Positions 28,023-40,000 of a stretch of 64,000 nt of DNA are shown one piece after another. The notes beneath the pieces were generated by a model. It was not told the origin of the DNA. It saw only the letters and a list, made by a program, of their open reading frames with translations, and searched no databases. The translations under genes were made by a program, and so were the position numbers. The stretch is from assembly GCA_028583405.1 (NCBI GenBank), contig CM053243.1, positions 28,238,116-28,302,115 of the forward strand, written 5' to 3'. Position 1 is the stretch's first letter. Each line of letters begins with the position of its first letter. The stretch is from Pogonophryne albipinna (taxonomy: Eukaryota; Chordata; Actinopteri; Perciformes; Artedidraconidae).

Positions 28023-31000
28023 TAAATATGACAAAAAGAGTTGTATATCCCACAGAGACCTGGGTTCTGCTCTCTTTAGTGCAGCCTCTGGTTTTAAACT
28101 AACATCACTGGTAGTGTTATACCTGGTTTTACATTCAGCCTCAGTGTCAGTATACAGTATATATATTTTTGAATTCATGGATTGAAAAGAAGAATGAACC
28201 TGTGACTACAGTTATAGTGCCCATTGCTCAAACCAAGAGATCACCCCTTCAACTTTTCTGGAAAGGTTAACATCTGGTAGCTTCACAGTAACAGATCTAT
28301 TAAACCTACATTTGTTTTGTTTTTACCTTCATATACATATTGAAATGCGTATCAAGAGTGCCAAATAAATAATACATTGGAGCATTTATCATGATTTATA
28401 GCCTAACATCATAATGAAATATTAGAGCAAATGGCATTTAATAACTTTATGAGATGCAGAAAGTCATTATGTTTTACACTGTGTTTCTATAATAGCACAG
28501 AAAGGTTATGCCTATTTCGAGTTTTGGTTATATTTGTATTTCATTATCTGAAGTAATGGCTTTGCATACAGTTATTACATATACATAGCTGATATAATAT
28601 ATAGAAACAAGCGTATCAAATGTAATCTCTCCAAAATATAAAAGTGTTGTGTATGTTTTCCTCACGTCCCTCACCACCACGTTCTCTGCCTCAGGTTTAG
28701 AAGCAGATCCGGTAGGACTTCAGGTGGCTTTGCTGTTGTAATCCTCATATTAGTGACACTTCATTTGAGCCCTTCTCGCTAATCTCAGGTAGCGGTTACA
28801 CTTAATGATTCTCCGCTGCCCTCATTCTACTTAAGTAAATGGGAAAAGGGGAATGAGACAGACAAAGAGGCAGAGACACAGAGAGAGAAAAGCAGAGAGA
28901 GAGAGAGAGAGAGAGAGTGGAGTTTCTCTGAGCAGGGAAACAGTGCCATCTGTTGACACTGGTGAGGGGAGATACAATGGAGCAAAGACAACAATTTAAG
29001 GACATTTCTTATGCTCTTGCATACCTAGCACACATGTATAATTTTTTTTAAACTAAATCACAACAGTGCTCATTTATTCTCAGGCCTCTTTTCTGAAAAC
29101 AAATGGGAGAGAAATACTTTGAAATCACATTCGTCAAAGGAAAAGAGCTGCATATGGCAGAATGAAAATGAGTCACCAGTGAATCTTTTGTAATTGATCA
29201 GTGTCTTAGCAAAGCAAATGCAGGGGGGGGGGAGGGGAGGAAAACAAACACTCCAGAAATGTTGATTTGGAACAGACACTTCAGAGAACAGATTAGACTA
29301 TCTAATTATCATCTTTGCCTTCGGATGACGCCTTTGATGTGAATGTGACTGCGTAGTATTTCTCTTCACTCTGTAAATAATGAGAATTCTAATTAAGGGA
29401 TGGAATAATCGCGGGGCTCACGGCCTTGGTTCGCTTGTTATTAGGGCCGCCTAAATCCTGGGGGATGGACGGCGGGCATTCAGAAGGGCAATGTGCGGGA
29501 TGTTTGATTGTTGTTGTGTGGATGTTAGGAGTGTTGGCCGGTTTACTGGCAGGCTTGCTTTTATGTTGTCAGTAGCGATGGACAGGGTTGTCAATCATCG
29601 AGTTATTGAATAGAAAGGACGTTGCTGTAGATTTTCCAATAGTAGATTATGGCTATGTAGGAGCTGTGTTTGCACTGTGACGGCAAACCAGAGTGATGGA
29701 CATTTTGTAGAAGAGTTTAATATTCTCCCTAACCCCACCTCTTTTCGGTGTGATTAGTACATCTCATTAATATGTGCTTAGGGATTATGAATGCAGAGAA
29801 ATGCAAGAACTGAAATGTCAGAGTTAAAAAGCACTTTTATGGATAAGAGTAATTTGTTGTACATTCAGCAGGAGATTAGTCTTTATTTAATCCAAAAAGA
29901 GTTGGATGCATTGTTAGCGTTCTTCCAAACAAGCAATTTTCAGATGATGGATTGGAAGACTGCCAAGTTGAAAATAAACTATCCGCTATCCGGATATTTC
30001 ACCACTTATCCAAGCTTCATTAGAGAGGCTTTTGGCATGGTCTCAGGTATTTAAACCTCTGAGGGTGATTGAGTATCACAGCACTGAGGAAATACTTTTT
30101 ATTCCACTACAATAATTGGACAGTTACTTTGTCAGAAAGGGTTTGACATTTAAAACACATCACCAATATATAAAGTATGGTTTATCCATTATATAAATGT
30201 TAATTTAAATATGAGTATTTTCATAAATGTAACAATCCAATAGTATATCAAGTATTTATATAACTTCACCTTGTACAGCTTCTATTTAATTGCATCTTCT
30301 GCATGTATGCATCACTAGAAGAGGGGATATGAATAAAATCGTCTTTGAATATAAATCCAAGGTACTTCTTCATATCAAATGTAGTCTTGTTTAGCCACAA
30401 AGCTGTTTTAGTGAATAATGCAGTCATTTTTGCAATGGTCAAATACAATGAATCAGTAATGATGCACTGTCAGGGACCATTGTGAATAATAAGTACACTT
30501 TCTCGTTTGATACTTTGAGTAGGCTACATTCTTTTTTATATAGTTTTGTGACTTTACCTTGTGCTGAAGTATTTGAATTTTTCTTGAGAAAACAATCTTA
30601 GTACTTCTTCCGCCTCAGCATGGTTGTGATGGTTCTTAAAGTCACATGAACTAAGTGACTGAATGAATGACTAAATGTTTTAACCTTAAATCAATTACCC
30701 TTAAGACCTCATCGACCCCTAACGCAACATGGTGTGTGTGACCGACCTGCAGATGTTAAAATACCTGGGACTCTTTGAAAGCAAGATGATGATAAAGTAT
30801 CTTAAATCATCCAAGAAAACGACATTCTGGCCGTTTGATTCAACTTGATCATGTCGTAATGTCACTACTCTGAATAGAAAGACATGAGTACTGTAGTGCA
30901 GATTGAAAGGGTTACTTAAATGGGCCAACTAATAGATCACAACATGTTTACAGTTTAATGAGCGAGTACAGAAATCATTAGTTTTCTTCCCCCGTGTTTT

Positions 31001-31209
31001 TTACAGCTCATTCTGTAATTGTTAGTCCGGATGTTTCCAAAATCCAGAAAGCAGAGATGTGAAGACCGAACCTGTGTACCATCAGCATCTACAGCCTGCA
31101 GCGGCTCATTTGCATCTCTTTGCATAGTAGGAAGATGCCAGGAATTTTTCAGAGCTACCAAATGTTTGACTTTGAACTAACATAAGCGTAATTATATAGC
31201 GCTAAGAAA
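28023..31209. other. Gene-free sequence with a GA repeat and a G-run
   Basis: It contains (GA)n at about 28893-28917 and a GGGGGGGGG run near 29222. No gene is recognised. The stretch 29380-29480 is treated separately as a possible conserved block. Confidence 0.55.
29380..29480. promoter_or_regulatory. Possible conserved non-coding block
   Basis: Sequence with AATTCTAATTAAGGG and TTATTAGGGCCGCC has the mixed GC and TAATTA (homeodomain-type) character of vertebrate enhancers and stands out from its AT-rich surroundings. Only base patterns support this. Confidence 0.2.
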
Positions 31210-31211
31210 TA

Positions 31212-31402
31212 CACCGTTGCCAATAAAGTTGGAATGCTTAAGTTTTCAAACACATTACTCTTCTTATTTCTATGTAATCTTCACTGTGATGTTTGTAAGA
31301 GATTGATCAATAACGTTTCCAGAAGATATATCAAGAATAAATCACATTCTCACAATCATTTCATGATTTTCATATTGTATTCCAACTTTATGGGCAACAG
31401 TG
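31212..31402. mobile_element. Tc1/mariner-type MITE, 191 bp
   Basis: The terminal repeats of about 25 bp read CACCGTTGCCAATAAAGTTG on the left and, complemented, CACTGTTGCCCATAAAGTTG on the right, each flanked by TA (31210-31211 and 31403-31404). The interior is AT-rich and non-coding. TA duplication and end type place it in the Tc1/mariner superfamily. Confidence 0.88.
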
Positions 31403-31404
31403 TA

Positions 31405-32536
31405 TAATGTTTTTAAAATGATATCAGCTTGGGTGTTTTTAACAATCACAACCAGTTTTTCAGAAAAATGTTTGTTGAGAAATAGACCAAATAACAGAAA
31501 ATAAGTTATAATTGTTTTTTTATAACTGCTTTCATTCACAATCATAATCCTCCAGCCTTGGAAATCACTATCTTTTATAATTAAATAATATCATCCCTCT
31601 GTAAAATGACTTGATCAAAGATATAAGAAAGCAGAAATCTGGATTCATGAGAATGAATTGTATATAAATTATGTCTATCATTTTATTTAAACAAAGCTGG
31701 TGTTACTGTTTCTGTCATGTTAATCTTGGCATGTCAAATTAAATGAATGAATTAGGATTCCTCTATGGGAAACAGATGGGTTTCTCTTATCAACACATAT
31801 AATTAATGTACAATATTCACGTCAGCTCTGCAATAAGGAAACTTAATCTGTATGCGAATAGCAGCATATTGCAGTGTGCTGTACTGTTTGATAGTTTGTT
31901 CTAACTCCCTCAGACACGCCAATGTGTTTTATTCATGAACTCTCATTGTCCATCGCTCATTACACAAGCGGTCTGCGCTCCCTATTGTTCTGCTGTACAA
32001 GTTGGCTTTTCTGTGAGTCCAAATCCAGCCTTAAATACTTGTGTTTTAAGAGACACTCCTGAATGCAGGGGGACTCTACTCTCATGCCTCTAGTAGTGGT
32101 AATGTAGAGTCCATATCCTTTTTGAAGTACATTTTGCCACAATTAAACAGGTGAAGGAATTGAAACTATAGTTCTGCCACTAAATAATTATTAATATGCA
32201 CAATATGTTCATCAGCATTTGCATTTTACTATTTACATACTGTATAATGAATCCAAAAATAGTTCCATGTAACAGCACTTTCTTATTAAAGTTAAGGTAG
32301 TCGTCGGTAATAAAAAAATGAAAATAGCTACACGTATTTTAGAATGAAATAAATGGTTATAAACTACACAGAAAACACCCTTTAAATAAATTCTATTATG
32401 CTTTTTGTGTGTATTAGCAGCATGTTAGATGTGGTTTCAGTATCTACAAATTACGCACACATAGCATAAGCATCAACAAAGCTGCTGTCACAGAGAGCTG
32501 CTGTTATTTCCCTCCGTATAATGTGCGCTACTGGGC
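31405..32536. other. Gene-free AT-rich sequence
   Basis: Nothing recognised between the Tc1/mariner MITE and the hAT-type element. Confidence 0.55.
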
Positions 32537-32544
32537 ATATTATA

Positions 32545-33690
32545 CAGGGCCGCCCCAGGCCAACTTGGGGCCCCAAGCGACATTGTGAGATGAGCCCCCC
32601 CCCCCCCCCCCAACCGACAGGAGTGAAAAAAAATTTAGGCTACTTTGTAAATATAATTCCTGTTTATTATTATTATCAACACAGTTACTTTTGTATACAG
32701 TGAGGTAAATGGTAAACGTGCATGTATGTCGTTCAGTATGCGTTTACAGGTGAATACGTCTGCATTTCCTGCCAAATACTAGCCTCAAAAAGATTAAAAT
32801 ATAATTAATGCAAATAAACTACTTCTACTAATAATAATAATCATAATCAATTCAATAATATAAATACTATATTATTTTATCATAATATAGTCAAGACAAA
32901 ACATGCTTATGACATGCTCAAAAACTGATATTTCTTAAATCTGTATTCAAATGTACCCACACATTTCTATCAGTATTTCTCTGTGTTGTGGTTGACATGA
33001 TGATGACTGTTAGGAGTTAAGGGGAGAAGCTGAGCATCACCATGAAATGAGCAAATTGATAAAAATGAATAAAAGGGGAAAAAATGCTTCATGTTTTTTA
33101 AGCTGTAAACTTGAACTGTTGTGTAAGCCAACTAGACAGACAGTGTATCACTCTTCCTCCTGTACATTAGCAGATAAAAGGCATAACATACTTGAATGAA
33201 TGTTAAATAAAGAATGCTGGAAATAACTGCATCTCCATTAGCCTATATGCTATGCAGAGACTGCCTTCTTCATGTCGTGAATTGCAGCTGATGTTTTAAT
33301 ATGGCAATTGGCAATTTGACTTATACAACATTCGCAAGTTGTACATTTGACTCATACAATAACCCACCTTCGAGTGATGCTCTAGTTTCTTCATGTTTTG
33401 TTTTTTTCCCCTCTTGCTTGCGCCGGACTGAAACTGTCTTTTCACCGACATCTCTTCACCTGCACCAGTGGCCGTATCAAAGCCGTGATTGGTCAGATGT
33501 CGATTCATTGCAACGGTGTCGGGTTACAGACGTGCTCCCCTTGTCACCTCTCACTCTCACTCTCGCGGGGGGTGCGGAGAACTGAGCGGAGAACTGCGCA
33601 CAGCAGCTGAGGCCCTCTGGGAGGGGCCCCCTGCGCAAGGCGGGGCCCCATGCAGCATGCGTGATTGGCCTGTAGGGAGGGGCGGCCCTG
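32545..33690. mobile_element. hAT-type non-autonomous element, 1146 bp
   Basis: The ends are CAGGGCCGCCCC (32545) and GGGGCGGCCCTG (33679-33690), perfect complements, with an exact 8-bp duplication ATATTATA (32537-32544 and 33691-33698). 8-bp duplications and CAGGG ends indicate the hAT superfamily. The GC-rich subterminal parts contain GGGGCCCC-type motifs on both sides and a run of 18 C near 32597. Overlapping open frames at 33301-33764 have no transposase similarity. Confidence 0.9.
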
Positions 33691-33698
33691 ATATTATA

Positions 33699-34017
33699 TC
33701 TGCCGCTGTCATACTATCTGTTCCTGTCTATCCTGTTAACAATAGGTCACATGATTTGATTTGAAAGAAATTGCTCATGGAGACAAACCCAAATAATCAT
33801 GACTCGAGTAGTTAGCATCGACTTGTTTTGGTCTAGTGTTTTGGTTCTCTCATTGCTTTCACCTGCATAATTCTAGTTTTCTGTATAAACGTCTGATTAA
33901 TTGACGTTACACCACCTTCCCAGCACAAAATGGCAGATAAACAAGGTCATTGATTCGTTGTTGACCATGGTGAAGCATTTCAGAAACTAAAAAGTCAGAT
34001 ATTTCTCTGAGGAGTTG
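33699..34017. other. Spacer between two hAT-type elements
   Basis: 320 bp of unique-looking sequence; nothing recognised. Confidence 0.55.
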
Positions 34018-34025
34018 GTTTAGAC

Positions 34026-34893
34026 CAGGGGGCGACAACCCGCGGCTCTCGAGCCGCATGCGGCTCTTTAAGCCCTCTGCTCTGGCTCCCTTGAGCTTAG
34101 ACAAAAATAAGAAGGAAATGAAAAAATATATATTTCTAGGACTATTTATATTGTGTTGCACGGTTGAAAATGTTTCGTATTTTGAGGTGATACTGTGACA
34201 CATAAATAAAAAACAAAACGGTTTTAATTAGGTCAACTAAAATATGCGTCATATGTATCCTGTGTACGGTCCCGCACCAGCGCCTTTTCTTGCAGGCGAA
34301 TAACCTGACCCCCGGCTCGATGAGCGAACTATGGATACATCAAAGAAAAGAAAAGTACACAGAGGGTTTAATTCTGTGTGGTTAGAGTTATATGCTTTCA
34401 CAGCAAACGATGCTGTATGGACAATACCGGTATGTTTGATATGTGGAGAGAAGTTGTCAAAGATGCTGCAGCTTTTACGTATTGAGGAAAAAAACGGAAG
34501 AGGAAGACAGCTGGCGATCTTCAGTCATAATTCAATCAGTTAACTCTTTTTAGGGTGCAGCTATGCTTATTTGAAAGTGGGCCCATTTTAATTATATTCA
34601 TTTTCTTCAAATGTGCAGAGGACTCCCCGAATGCTGTGTTGATTTATTTTAAAGTAGGCCTGTGTATTTTTTTTTATTCTCCTTATAAGAGTTATTTGTT
34701 TATTATTACTGGTAAACAGTTTTCTATAATGTAATAAATAATAAATGCAAAAAAACTGTAGTTTGTGTCTATGATGTAACAATATACAACTTTATAAGCA
34801 ATCAATCTATCAAATATGTTTTGCGGCTCCAAAAAAAATTGGTGGAAAAGGGGGCAAAATGGCTCTTTTGGTCAAAAAGGTTGCAAACCCCTA
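34026..34893 (+). mobile_element. Internally deleted hAT (Charlie-like) element, 868 bp
   Basis: The left end CAGGGGGCGACAACC and right end GGTTGCAAACCCCTA are imperfect terminal repeats with an exact 8-bp duplication GTTTAGAC (34018-34025 and 34894-34901). Subterminal GCGGCTCTCGAGCCGCATGC on the left and TTTTGCGGCTCC...TGGCTCTTTTGG on the right are typical of a hAT family abundant in fish and other animals. It retains only the first part of the transposase gene. Confidence 0.9.
34331..34543 (+). pseudogene. N-terminal remnant of a hAT transposase (BED-type zinc finger start)
   Basis: 70 codons from Met 34331. It opens MDTSKKRKVHRGF and has PVCLICGE (Cys 35 and Cys 38), matching the start of hAT transposases that begin with a short basic stretch and a BED-like zinc finger. 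The paired histidines and the whole catalytic and dimerisation region are missing. The sequence after about residue 43 no longer resembles the family. Confidence 0.6.
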
Positions 34894-35289
34894 GTTTAGA
34901 CCAAAACATCTTAAAGGTTATGAATACTGGATTTACGCCTGAAGCATTCCTCCACATCTTTGCCATTGTTTCAATATCAACTTTATTTGGTGATTAAAAT
35001 GTCATCACCCTCAAGTAGCCTTAAAGCTATTGCAGGCGTTAGTTGGAAAGCTATATGAGGGCTGCTTCACTGTTAACTATTACATTCTGTTACTTCCTGG
35101 ACACAATCCTCATCTGTTCAGGATTTTCCCTGCTTTAATTAAACACGAGTCATTCTGCATCATCAAAGTTCAACTGACTGTTCAAACAAACCACACAATT
35201 GTCAGCGATCACTGGAATTTGCTTCATTCGATCCAAAGAAGCAAGATACACAAATACGTTTTTGTCAGCTGCTTTACTAAACCGCACCA

Positions 35290-35375
35290 AAACATGTGCT
35301 GGTCTCCCTTGAAAAAGAGATCTATGATCTCAAGGGACCAATCTGGTTAAATAAAGGTTTGAAATTAAATGAAAT
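35290..35375 (+). mobile_element. LINE 3'-tail scrap
   Basis: GGTCTCCCTTGAAAAAGAGA followed by TCTATGATCTCAAGGGACC and GGTTAAATAAAGGTTTGAAA matches the 3' terminus of widespread fish LINE copies, recalled from memory. No reverse transcriptase sequence lies directly upstream. Confidence 0.55.
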
Positions 35376-35923
35376 GTCAAGCTTTAGTTAAAGGTTTAAT
35401 TTTGATTTATCTGATTTTGTCCTTGATGCTGCCAGTGTAAAATATATATAAATGAACAATTTTCTTTACTTTTAATGATTGTTTTGTATATTTTATGAGA
35501 TCAAAAATAGAAGCAACATTAATATTAGAAATCACATTACCAATGCAGCCAAACTTTTACCAACCACCGGAGCAGTTTTAATGCGTCTCTCTTTGACCAA
35601 ATGTCTGGATCTCTTCCTGGTGGATGTAGCACCAGTGTTCCACAAGCTATTATTATATTTGGTGGTGAAAAGCAATTGACAAATCCACAGCCAAGTGTTC
35701 ATTTGGACTGAGATGCCAAATGAAACCGCCGCCACACATGGGCTGTCACTCTTGTGTTCCAGAAACGATCCGGTGACAAGTCATTCTCTCGGGCAGTGTT
35801 CACCTCTGATGTGGCCTCTCATCAAGAGAGAATCTGTCCTTATGGAATGAAGGTTGTCATTTACAATGGCCTTACTGCTTATTACTGAGAGGGAAGTCAG
35901 CGACACCTGTCAAAATACAGGCT

Positions 35924-36075
35924 GAGGAGGTGGACATGGTGCAATTCTACAAGTACCTGGGGGTGCATATCAACAACAGGCGAGACAGGACTAATAAACC
36001 AAGAGGTGGCAGGATACTGTTCCTTAAAACTATACCTTCTATCAGTGGTGGCCAGCAAACAGTGCAGCTGTGTTG
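35924..36075 (+). pseudogene. Fragment of a LINE reverse transcriptase C-terminal region
   Basis: The frame from 35924 reads EEVDMVQFYKYLGVHINNR, which is the 'YKYLGV' motif found shortly after the catalytic core in fish CR1/Rex-type LINE polymerases. The frame continues to a stop at 36073-36075 but the rest is not recognisable. It is a short dead fragment with no defined ends. Confidence 0.5.
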
Positions 36076-36348
36076 AATACCAATATCTTGCTATAGCTTG
36101 GTATTAAAGTTGACGCTTGACGCCACATGTGCTTATCAACGATATTGAAAAAACTGACATATGAGAGTGTGTGAGTTAAAGGTAAAGGCTGGAGAAGCTG
36201 ATAGTGTTTTTCATTAGTAGTTTAATTCACATGCTCTGTGACAATTATGACAATGATTAAAATACCACATATAAGAACAAAATCCTGATACCGTGTAACT
36301 GTGTTTTCTGAGACATTTACCTTGCAATGAATAGCTTGTACTGCTACA

Positions 36349-36992
36349 CAGGGGCGGTTCTAGGGGGGCAGGGGGGCCAGTGCCCCCCTAACACTGACCT
36401 CTGACCCCCCTGTGGCCCCCCTAAAAATGAACAGTGAAAAAAATTAAAAATGTATGATTTATTATACGATTTATTGAATGACGGAATAGACGGAACTAAC
36501 GTTATTCGTCAATCTAGTCGGACCCATTAGAGCGGTGCACTCACTTTCACTGTCCGGCTGAAGCACGCGAAAAACAAACACTTTTCATCTCGGATCATCA
36601 GAGGCTGTTGCATCCAAGAAAGACTGATTGAAACCTACGTTTCGAGAGACTACCACGATAATTGAAGGTGATTTAAACTATTGTATCCGTGTAATTGTAG
36701 ATGTAAAGTAGAGATGTAACTGTTCATTGCCTTTATTTTTATATAAATATGGTGTTAGTGCAAAAATTGTACTATAACTTAAGCTGAAGCTAACAGTAAT
36801 AACTATAAGATATATCTGAAATAAATAAGTGTACTGAAACAAATACCAATAACTGTATTGCATTGTTTTCTTATGCACAATTACTTCATACTGTCTAGTT
36901 CTCTTTTCGTCCTGCATTTATTGTGCCCCCCCTCAGAAAATAACTGGCCACCCAGTGGCCCCCCCAGTCAAATTGGTCTAGAACCGCCACTG
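36349..36992. mobile_element. hAT-type non-autonomous element, 644 bp
   Basis: The ends are CAGGGGCGGTTCTAG and CTAGAACCGCCACTG, with an exact 8-bp duplication CTGCTACA (36341-36348 and 36993-37000). Both subterminal regions are rich in GGCCCCCC-type motifs in opposite orientation. No coding frame of note. Confidence 0.9.
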
Positions 36993-37000
36993 CTGCTACA

Positions 37001-40000
37001 ACCTTAATCTCCAGGGAAATTCAGCGACAAAAAAGTTATTTTATCTGAACTCAGAGGACCTGGAGAATGCAGACCAAGACAAAAACAACAAAAACTAATT
37101 CCATCCTTGATAATATTTCCCCCCTGCTTCTATGGTTATATTCAGCATCTGCTTAAACACCCCACGGTGGCAGCATGAAGGTCTCTTGGTTCTCGTGTTT
37201 TACACCCACCACCATACATCTTCATTTCTAAATGGCCCTTTTGTCTCAGCAAATGGGGAAAGTGTAGAAGCAGGTTGTCTCTCCTGACCTGCAGGCTCTG
37301 GACTCATCACTATGTTAATGATCATATACGGCTGCATTTATTTCCTATATTTCTGCATAAGAGTAATGATCCATCATATTAATGTTACAATGAACAGTTA
37401 AGGGACCAGTGTGTATTTAGTGACATCTAGCAGTGAGGTTGCATATCCGATACTCCTTTCCAAGCATATCAGAGACCCAGCAGTGGTCTAGAAGTAATGT
37501 ACATGCTCAGAACGCCCTCTCTCGAGCCAGTGATTGTTTTTTTCCATAGAAAGCAGGGATGCCACTGTGAGGACCATTTCGCACAGTTTAATACACATAT
37601 GACAACATTTGCATTACTGAACATTTTACAAGAAGCTGGCTGGGTCCACTCTGTTCTACTGTATTGCTTCATATCAAATTTGACTGACTGCCATTATTTA
37701 ATTAGACTTGAGATGTTCATATGTTAGCTTTTATATGTTCCATAGCTCTGTCCGAGTGAGTGGTTTTGCGAAGGATAACAAATGGCATTACTTGAATACA
37801 AAAAGGCACAACCTGCAGACGATAGTAATCTATCAGCATGTGTGGTAGTGGGTTTACTGCAGTACTGGTATCCATTTGGTTTCTGGCCTAACCCTAACCA
37901 CACTTTTCTTTTTCTAAAATGTAAATGTTCTCTATTGGTGCATTATTCTAGTCTCATATTATAATTATACATAGCAGTTGTAATTCTCTCATAACGTGTG
38001 TGCTGTATGTGTGTACCTATATCTGTTCTGTTTCCTGATCAATCACTTTTTCTGCTGCCTGATTCCAAACTCCCCATGGGGATCAGTAAAGTGTAATCTC
38101 AAACAAGGATAATAGACCCTTTCAACCCTTTTCAGTACATTTGAAAAATCCTCCATTGTAGTGTTTCTCTCGTATTTGTAATGGTCTTTTGAATCATAAT
38201 TCCTTTTATTACTAAGGGATAAGGGATAAAAGAACATTTGAGAAAATTAAACATTTGTCTGTATCAATTTAAACTCTTCTAATCACTGGTGCATGCCTGA
38301 ATGGTGATATATGAAGTCTTTCAGCACCAATTAAATAAAACTACATTCATTTTGGAAGAATAGTCACTTTGTTTAAACATTTTGGAGGCAAGTGCTAGCC
38401 TCACTTTCACTGCGTTTTAGATTGTTTGCCCCCAGGTCAGATCTTTGTTTCTTGAAGTTGGCAGATTGGGGACTAAACGGCCTTTTAGAGACGTCTTTAA
38501 ACAGCGATTTTTCTTCTAAGCAACAACTGTGCGGCTGCTGTGAGGAGCTTTAGCACTGTGCTGTTATTAACAAGCTGTTAAATGTCTTCCCGTTTATGTC
38601 ACTGAATCAGACTTGTGTCAAGAGTCATAAATGAAACGTGTCTTTAAAAGTATTTTTCTGTTGGCTCTAAACTTTACTTCCTGTTTCAGAGTAAGTTTCA
38701 TCGACGCTTGAAGCAAATATTAACACAGAAGTCTGAAAGTTGTAGCTGAGCTGAATATAACCTCAGTCTGAATGTTCTACCATGAAGGCACACAGCTCTA
38801 AATGTGGCTCACCACCGTGAACTGAGGTTTATCGCAAATCCATTAATTTTACAGGAGACTGAATTCAAATTGGAGACACTAATTTAGTCAAAGTGCAATA
38901 CACCTCATATACATTCCTCAATATTTAAGTACATGTGCTGGAAATGTGACACAAATGGTTATATAAAAATATATTTGAGATATTTCTCAGAAGGTCTCCT
39001 GGGATGGGAGGGTCAGGGTTTTGACTTTGTGGTGGATTGTGTCATGCCATGTTATTTGCGCATCAAAATACCGCCTCAGTCGTAACAGATACTTGCAGGA
39101 TGGAACCTTAAACTGAAGCAAATCGTGAAAATCCTTTGAAAAAAGTCATTTCCTAACGAGGAATTGAGGTTTAAATGATCATCAAGGTGTGTCTGAAAAT
39201 ACTGTGTGAGGGGCCAAGCCACAATAAGTAATTTTAGCTGGATTTTTTTAATTGCATTTTGAAGACGGTGACTACCTCCTTGATGGAATTAGTCATCTAA
39301 CCCTCAAAAGAATCATCCATCTTTATGTCAGCCGTCCTCCAGGACATCAGGAACATGATTGGATAAAAGGGGGAAAAAGTTACCCGCCCTGTTGTCATTA
39401 CCAATCCAACACTGGCAGATCTATTTTTACTTCAAGTAATGAGGAAGGAAGTTGGTTAATTCTGCCTTGATCCTTCTTGAAAGCCTAGTGGGGGTTTCAG
39501 CCTTTGCAAAGAGGAAGAGGGCCGTCTAATGGTTTCTTTAATGTCTAGTTTAAATATATCTTTCAGTATATCAGTGAGACCTTTTAAGAACAAATATACA
39601 GATGAACAAGTGTGAATATCATCCTGTCATACTTTTCAAAGCATCAACTCTTACTTTTGTTTGCTAAAGAGTGTGTGTGCGTGCTTGATGAAATTGTTCT
39701 GGTTCAGAAAGGTTATTAAGTCCACTTCAGAAAGCTGTTGATAGGAAAAGACACGGCTGTGGCAACTTAGACACAAATGATGTCTCACAGTATATATTTA
39801 GTTTTGTATATCACACGACACAGTGCAACAGCGGAGTGTCTTTTAAAATCCCTTTTATTTAATCCAGCAAATTAAACAAATGAAGGTACTTCAGTACTTC
39901 ATACATCCAAATAAACAGATGCCTTTTTACATCTGCACACAATGGCCCAAAAAAATCTTGGAGTTTTTTGTTGCTAAATGTACATTGTCTCACTGTACAT

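Noticed and set aside
33301..33764. Overlapping plus-strand frames of 70-94 codons
   Set aside because: They lie within the GC-rich right part of a hAT-type element, in all three frames, with no transposase similarity.
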